Below, in pieces: positions 45,901 through 54,900 of a DNA stretch of 64,000 bases; positions within the stretch are counted from its first letter, which is position 1; each line of letters starts with the position of its first letter. This DNA is from Stomorhina lunata. Lineage: Eukaryota > Arthropoda > Insecta > Diptera > Rhiniidae. Made by a program: the position numbers and the translations under genes. The notes under the pieces were generated by a model, which saw nothing but the letters and a program-made list of their open reading frames with translations, was not told where the DNA came from and did no database searches. Location of the stretch: positions 59,890,639 to 59,954,638 of the forward strand of contig OW121743.1 in the NCBI GenBank assembly GCA_933228675.1, in the 5' to 3' direction.

Positions 45901-48900
45901 ATTAAAGTTTTTTCCGGTGATAGGACTTATATGGGAGCTATGGTCAAATATGAACCGATTGTCACAATTTTTGGTAGAGTAATTGAGGTCCATATCAAAG
46001 TTCACTGAACTGAAATAGAACTATATTATTAGCTAAATCTGACATTTGTTAGCATTTAGGTGTTTGCGGGGCATGAGAGTTATATGGGAGCTATGTCTAA
46101 ATATGCGCCGATTGTCTCCAAACTTGGTATAATGATTGACTATTATAACAAAGTTTGATCTTTATCTGTTATTTACGTTGACATTTTTTAGCGTATAGAT
46201 GATTTCCGGGAGTGAGGCGTATTTTGGAGCCATGGTTAAAAGTTGTTTGACTTTTACAAAGATAGATATAGTGATTCATTTTTGGATCAAAGTTTTCAGA
46301 TCTGAATTAAGTCGTTATATCTTGTGGAACATGATATTTATTTGGATTTAAGTATTTTCGATGAATGAGGATTATATGGAAACTATGGTCAAATATGGTC
46401 CGGTTTATCAAAATATTTGATTCATTGATCAAATTCTGATCAATTTTAGTAAAAGTAGTTCCTATTTCAACCAACTTTCTAGTAAAATATTGCTTTAATT
46501 CTTATCAATATGTTGCTTAGATTCCTATCAACATTTTAAGCTAAATAGTGAAATTTTCCATTAAAAAGTTTCTCAGATTTCTATCAAATTTTTTTTTTGG
46601 AAAAATGTTCCTAATGCTGTTATTAACCTTTTAAATAAAATATTTTTCGAATTTTTGGCGAAAAGTTGAATCAATTGGCATTAAAATTTCTAGAAAATAT
46701 ATTAATACTCTGATTTCTAATAATAATTTGATCATATTCTGATCGTCTTTTTTAGTAAAATGCTCAGATTTCTATCAACTTTCTTAAAATCTTATAACCT
46801 TTCTAGAAAAATGTTGCTTATACTTCTATCAACTTTTCTAGCAACATGTTGCACATGTTCTTATCAACATTTCTATTAAATTGTAGCTCGGAATTAAATT
46901 AAGAAATTGCTCAGATTAAGACTAGTTATAAGGTAATTTTATCTAATTTCTTATCATTATCTCAGATTCAAAGCAACTTTTCTAGTAAAACGTTGCTTAG
47001 ATTCGTACCAATTTTTCGAGTACTCTATTGTTCAGATTCCTTTTAACTTTCTAATAATTTCTTTGAATCCAATTAAATTCTAGAAAAATGTCAATAAGAT
47101 TTCTACAAAAGCTATAAACTTTTCCAGCAACATGTTGCTAAGGTTCCTATCAACTTTTCATGCAACAAGTTGCTTAGATTTCTATCAACTTTTCTATATT
47201 TCATTCGAAAACTTGTATATAGAAAGTTATCAATAGAAAATTATCAATAACTTTTCCATAGAAATAAAAATAGAAACTTATCGATAACTTTTCTAAAGAA
47301 ATAGAAAGTTATCGATAACTTTTCTATAGAAATAGAAAGTTATCGATAACTTTTCCATAGAAATAGAAAGCTATCGATAATTTGTCTATAGAAATAGAGA
47401 GTTATCGATAACTTTTCTATAGAAATATAAAGTTTTCTATAGAAATAGGAAGTTATCGATAACTTTTCTAAAGAAATATAAAATTATCGATAACTTTTTC
47501 ATAGAAATAGAAAATTATCGATATTTTTTCTATAGAAATATAAAGTTTTCGATAACTTTTTTATAGAAATAGAAAGTTATCGAAAATTTTTCCATAGAAA
47601 TAGAAACTTATCGATAACTTGTCTATAGAAAAAGAAAAATATAGATAACTTTTCTATAGATATATAAAGTTATCGATAACTTTTCTATAAAAATAGAAAG
47701 TTGTCGATAATTTTTATACAGAAATAAAATAACTTTTCTTTATAAAAAATTATCGATAACTTTTTTATAGAAATAGAATAAAATAAATAATTTCTTTGAA
47801 TCTAATAAGATTCTGCAAAAATGCTGATAAGATTTCTACAATAGCTATCAACTTTTCTAGTAACATGTTGCTAAGATTCCTATCAATTTTCTAGCAACAT
47901 GTTGCTTAGATTCCTATCAACTTTTCTATATTCATTCGGACGACTCTTTGTATTAGCTTTAGCTTAAAATTTATATGACTTAAAATGCAAAAAAGTTATT
48001 TTTGGAGAGGTACCCAAGGTAATGTACCGATCGGTTGCAAATTTAAGGTGGAATAGATTAAGAAAGGACTTCAAATTGAAAAAGAACCTAAACTCACCTA
48101 CAAAATGTATCCAAATTTTGTTGGGCATTTTGTGTTAAATTCAAATCTGGATGAGCCTCATCATCGTGCAATAGTATTATTCTAACGACCACTATTTCAA
48201 TGGCATTGCCAATGCTGGGATCCTTGTAAAGAGCGGATACCATATTCATTATGGTCAATAGATACGTTTCGATATCATCGTGGAATACCAACATTGTCGA
48301 ATCGGCAACGATTAGAGTTTCTACATGTCGTGGGCTGCTAATTGAACGTTTCGTACGTTGATGCTGATGACTGCTGGCATGAGCGGATGATAATGACGAC
48401 AATGATGCTGGTGGCGGTGCTGGTGATGGTGGCGACGCTTGTAGATGAAACTCTGTTTTAAGATGATGATGATGTTGATGCTGATGATGATGGTGAAGCT
48501 GTTTATGTTGTTTCTGTTTATAAGGTTTCGATGCAAAAGCAATTGTTGTTTGCTCAGATGAAGACGATGACGAGGCTTGAGCAGATGAAGGTGATGATAA
48601 GCTGTCTTGGTTTTGCATATGGTTATATTCATGTTTCTTGTCTTGATGTTGCTGCTGCTGATGTTTTTGGTGTTTAACTTCCATCGTTGTTGTAGTTTGA
48701 TATTTATATTGAGATTTATGATTTTGATGTTGAAGCTGTAGCTTTTGCTGATGTTGATGCTGATGACGTAGTCTTCGTATTTTTCTGCCACCTTGAATTT
48801 TTACCTGCATATACATAAATGAGTTTTTTTTGTCGTTTTGTTTATTTGTCATTCATCCAATTTAATTTATAAAAAAAAGCATAAACCAAACATAAATACA

Positions 48901-51900
48901 AATTATCATAAATTTAATAGTTAATAACTAAAAGGAGGCTGAGCTCAGCGAAAGATTTAAATAAATTTGAATTCATTTAGTTCACCTACTCACCTTTCCT
49001 TGAGGTTGCCATTCCACTAGACGTGCCTCGATGCGTCTTTTGGGTTCTTTAGTGCCACAATTACTTAAAGCCTTCTTTGGCTTCTTTCCATCGTTTTGAA
49101 GCAATTTATGTTGCTCCTGCTGTTGTTGTTGCTTACGTTTATGTGGTTTCTTGTTGTTCTGGTTAGGATTTGTTGACTGCCAAAAAAATACACAGAGAAA
49201 AAAATAAAAAAAATTATTTTACTTTTCTATAGAAACATAAAGATAAGTTATCGATAACTTTTCTATAGAAGTTATCGATAACTTTTCTATGGAAATATAA
49301 AGTTACCGTTATCTTTTATATAAAAATAGAAAGTTATTGATAACTTTTCTATAGAAAAAGAAAGTTATCGATAACTTTTCTATCGAAATAGAAAGTTGTC
49401 GATAACTTTTCTATCGAAATAGAAAGTCATCATTAACTTCTCTATTTAAATAGAAAGTTATCGATAACTTTTCTATTGAAATAGAAGTTATCGATAACTT
49501 AGAAATAGAAAGTTATCGATAACTTTTCTATAGAAATAGAAAGTTATCGATAACTTATCTATCGAAATAGAAAGTCATCATTAACTTCTCTATTTAAATA
49601 GAAAGTTATCGATAACTTTTCTATTGAAATAGAAAGTTATCGATAACTTAGAAATAGAAAGTTATCGATAACTTTTCTATAGAAATATAAAGTTGTCGAT
49701 ACATTTTCCCATAGAAATAGACAGTTATCGATAACTTTTCTATAGAAATAGAAAGTTATCGATAACTTTTCTATAGAAATATAAAGTTATCGATAACTTT
49801 TCTGTAGGAAAAGAAAGTTGTCGGCAACTTTTCTATAAAAATAGAAAATTATCGATAATTTTTCTATAGAAATAAAAAGTTATCATTAATTTTTCTACAG
49901 AAATTGAGAGTTATCGATAACTTTCATATGTAAATACAAAGTTAGCGATAACTTTTCTAAAGAAATAATAATTTATCGATAAGCTTTTTAATGAAATGCA
50001 AAGTTATCGATAACTTTTTTTTAAGAAATAGAAAGTTATCGATAACTTACCAATTGAAATAGAAAGTTATCGATTGCTTTTCTATAGAAGTAGAAAGTTA
50101 TCAATAACTTTTCTATAGAAATAGAATGTTATCGATAACTTTTCTAAAGAAATAGAAAGTTATCGATAACTTTTCTATTTGAAGAGAAAATTATCGACTA
50201 CTTTTCTTTAAACATATAAAGCTATCAACAACTCTTCTATAGAAATACATAGATATTTCTATAGCATTAGAAATTTATAGATAACTTATCTATAGAAATA
50301 TAAAATTATCGGTAACTTTTCTATAGAAATAGAAAGCTATCGAAAAGCTTTCTAAAAAAATATAAAGTTATCGATAGCTTTTCTATAGAACAGAAAGTTA
50401 TCGTTAATTTTTCTATAGAAAAGGAAAGTTATCGTTATTTTTTCAATAGAAATAGAAAGTTATCATTTTTTCTATTTTTCTATAGACGTATAAAGTTTTT
50501 GATAAATTTTCTATAAAAATAAATTATTATCGAAAACTTTTCTATAGAAATAAGAAGTTATCGATAACTTTTCCATGCAAATAAAAAGTTATAGATAAAT
50601 TTTCCATAGAAACAGAAAGTTATCGATAACCTTTCTATAGAAATATAAAGTTATTGATAACTTTTCTGTAGAAATAGAATGTAATCAATGCTTTTTCTAT
50701 AGGAAAAGAAAGTTATCTATAACCTTTTTTTAAAAATATAAAGTTATCGATAAGTTTTTTATATGAAAAGAAAATTATCGATAACTTTTCTATAGAAATA
50801 GAAAGTTATCGATAACTTTTCTATAGAAATAGAAAGATATCGATAACTTTTCTATAGAAATGGAAAGTTATCAATAACTTTTTTATAGAAATATAAAGTT
50901 ATCGATGACTTTTCTATAGAAATAGAAAGTTATCGATAACTTTTATAAAAAAATAAAGTTGTCTATAACTTTTTTATAGGAAAAGAAAGTTATCGATAAC
51001 ATATCTAAAGAAATAGAAAGTTATGGATAACTCTTCTATAGAAATATAAAGTTATTGATAACTTTTCCACCAAATTGAATGTAATTGAAAACATTTCTAT
51101 ATACAAATTTAAAGATAATTTTCTTTCAGTGTATTAAAAAAAATCTTTAAATAAAACTATTTGTTGTTGTTGCTTTCTTATTTGCATGTGAGTGTTGACA
51201 ATATTTTAGTTGTTGTCGTTTTAAACGTTTTCTTTGCATATTTCGGACAAACGTATTTCGTTTTTTTTATAGTGGGTTGTTGCAATTTGTCTACCAGTTC
51301 AGTCTATCTCCAAGTTTCTCGGTCTTGATCTGTCTCTTTGTCGTCTTTAGTATAACTTCAGTGTCTGTCAACCTTCCTGCCTATTTCGGTGTGTATTCAA
51401 GAATATACATATATTTTTTACCATCATCCATTCATTCAGTTATTTATTCACTCATTCATTCATCCATTGAATGGAGCTCGTACTAACAGCCCACCTTAAT
51501 TTTCTTTGTCGTTGCTGTAAATTTGTTTAATGTAAATTTGTGTAATTACCTTTTCCTTAACAGACGATCTTTGAAAGACGACATGCGGATGTCCGTTGAT
51601 GTTGTGGGCCGCATGATTTTTTGATGGCTCAATGTAGTATTCATTATTTTTGGTTTTTATGTGTCCGACCTGGATAAGAGAAATAGTGGCAATAAAAATA
51701 AGATGAAATTAATTTAAATGTTTATTAGACAATGTGACTAATATTTTAAACTAAAGAGACAAATGCATTAAAAATGACACGCATTTAGTTTAAATTAATA
51801 GTTTAACTATAAACTTCTTTTGAAATGGTTTTAATATTAAAAAGGAACAAAAAATTTAAGACACAAGCGTAATTTTTACTCTATCAAATCAAAAGACTTA

Positions 51901-54900
51901 AGAAGGCAACTCGAGGATATCAATTCGTAATGAAAAAGACTTAAAAAAAAGGAGATAAGACTTTGATTTAAATGACTTAAGAAGGAAACCTTATATTAGA
52001 GCTCCTAGACGAAAGACTTAAGACACATACTTTATCTATATACAGAATGAAAGACTTAAGAAACAAACTTCTCTATCTGAATTTTAGAAAATTTAAATTT
52101 CTTTTAAAATATTGATAGATATAACTTTAATTTCTATGAAAAACCTAACGATAATATTACTTTTCTATAAAAAAGTTATCGATATCTTTACTTTTCTATA
52201 AAAAAGTTATCGGTAACTTTACTTTTCTATAGAAAAGTTATCATTAACTTTACTTTTCTATGGAAAAATTAGCGATAACTTTACTTTTCTATAGAAAAGT
52301 TACCGATAACTTTACTTTTGTAAAAAAAAAATTATCTATAGCTTTACTTTTCTATAGAAAAGTTATCGATAACTATACTTTTGCATAGAAAAGTTATCGA
52401 TAACTTTACTTTTTTATAGAAAAGTTATCGATAACTTTACTTTTCTATAGAAAAGTTATCAATAACTTTGCTTTTCTATAGAAAAGTTATCGATAACTTT
52501 GGTTTTCTATAGAAAAGTTATCGATAACTTTGCTTTTCTATAGAAAAGTTATCGATAACTTTGCTTTTTTATAGAAAAGTTATCGATAACTTTGCTTTTC
52601 TATAGAAAAGTTATCGATAACTTTGCTTTTCTATAGAAAAGTTATCGATAACTTTGCTTTTCTATAGAAAAGTTATCGATAACTTTACTTTTCTATAGAA
52701 AAGTTATCGATAACTTCACTTTTCTATAGAAAAGTTATCGATAACTTTACTTTTCTTTAGAAAAGTTATCGATAGAAAAGTTATCGATAATTTTATTTTT
52801 CTATAAAAAAGTTATCGATAACTTTACTTTTCTATAGAAAAGTTATTGATAACTTTACTTTTCTATAGAAAAGTCATCGATAACTTTACTTTTCTATAGA
52901 AAAGTTATCGATAACTTTACTTTTCTATAGAAAAGTTATCGATAACTTTACTAAAGAAAAGTTATGGAACGGTTTTAAATTATTTCATTTTTCTATAGAA
53001 AACTTATCAATTACTTTGATAAGATCGATTTTTTTTGTTTTTGTCTGTTGAAATTGATAACTTTAATTTCTCTGGAATATTTTTTTGTTACTATTTTCTG
53101 GAAATTTTATCGATAATCAAGTTACTTTATAAGCAACCACTTTTTATTTTTTGAGTAAATCCCCAACGTCATCGTTTAGTTAGTAAATAATTTTCTTAAA
53201 AAATCCATTAATTCCATGTAATTAGAAATATCGAAAAAAAAATAACAACCATTTAAAATCCAATACAAAGAATCGTGTCTAATTGTTGAGTTAAACCCTG
53301 TCATTACCGATCAAATATTAAAGATCATGACACAAACAAGTGACGACAACTCGATGATAGTCAATAATAGCAATAACAACAACAAGTACAAGTAAAATAA
53401 AAAAGCCAATAAAAACTATAATAAATTTAAAAATAAATAAAACTACGAGTTTTCGTTGTTGTTGTTGTTGATCGTGGTCTTGTTGTTGCTTTTGTTGTTA
53501 ATAAATAGTAAATAATAAATATTAATAATAGAAATAAAAACGTTAAAGTGGTGTCATAAAATGTGTTTATGACTTTAATGACAAATAATTGTTGCTTCCG
53601 TTAATGTGAGAACTCCGTTCGAGCGACAGCAACAAACAGACAACAATAACATTAGGCAACAGTCGTTGCTGTCAACTATCATAACATGTTACAATACAAT
53701 CTTTACGACAAATACGTGTAAGACGTGCGCGGACACATTTAGACATGACACGACTAGACTTTCAAAGAATTTTTTTCTATTGTTAGAATTTTTTTGTTTA
53801 TTGTATGGCAAAAAAAACAAGAACTAAATAAATGTTAGAAATTATATTTTTTTATTAACATAAACATTAAAGTGTTAAGAAGTTATTGAAAGGGTAACAG
53901 TGGCCTGATAGGAAACAAAACCATAATTTTTCTAAAGAAAATTTTCTACAGAAAAGTCATCGGTAAATTTTTATTTCTTAAGAAAAGTTATTAGAACGTT
54001 ATCTATTTCTATAGAAAAGTTATCGATTACTTTCCATTTCTATAGAAAAGTTATCAATAACATAATCTTTTTATACAAAAGTTATCAATAACTTTCTATA
54101 TCTATAGAAAAGTTATCGATAACTTTCTATATCTATTGAAAAGTTATCGATAACTTTCTTTTTCTATAGAAAAGTTATCGATAACTTTCTATTTCTATAA
54201 AAAAGTTATCGATAACTTTCTATTTCTATAGAAAGATATCGATAACTTTCTATTTCCATGGAAAAGTTATCGATAACTTTCTATTTCTATAGAAAAGTTA
54301 TCAATAACTTTATATTTCTATAGTAAAGTTATCAATTACTTTATTTTTCTAAAGAAAAGTAATCGATAACTTTATATTTCTAAGGAAAAGTTGTCGATAA
54401 CTCTCTATTTCTATAAAAAAAAGTTATAGATATCTTTCTATTTCTATAGAAAAAATATCAGTAACTTTCTATTTTTATAGAAAAGTAAGCGATAACTTTC
54501 TGTAGAAAAGTTATCGATAAATTTATATTTGTATAGAAAAGTTATCGATAGCTTTCTATTTCTATAGAAAAGTTATCGATTACTTTTTATTTCTATAAAA
54601 AAGTTATCGATAACTTTCTATAGAAAAGTTGTCGATAACATTCTATTTTTATAGAAAAATTATCGATAACTACCTATTTCTATAGTAAAGTTATCGGTAA
54701 CATTATATTTCTATAGAAAATTTATTGATAACTTTCTATTTTCGATAAATTTATATTTCTATAAAAAAAAGTTCTCGATAACTTTATATTTCTATAGAAA
54801 AGTTATCGATAACTTTTTATTTCTATAGTGAAGTTGTCGATAACCTTCAATTTCTATAGAAAGGTTATCGGTAACTTTCTATTTCTAAAGAACTACTTCC

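Noticed and set aside
48321..48791. 156-codon minus-strand frame
   Set aside because: A shadow of the ADAMTS His/Gln-rich exon in another register; the true frame is fixed by splice phase and the RTKR/catalytic sequence.
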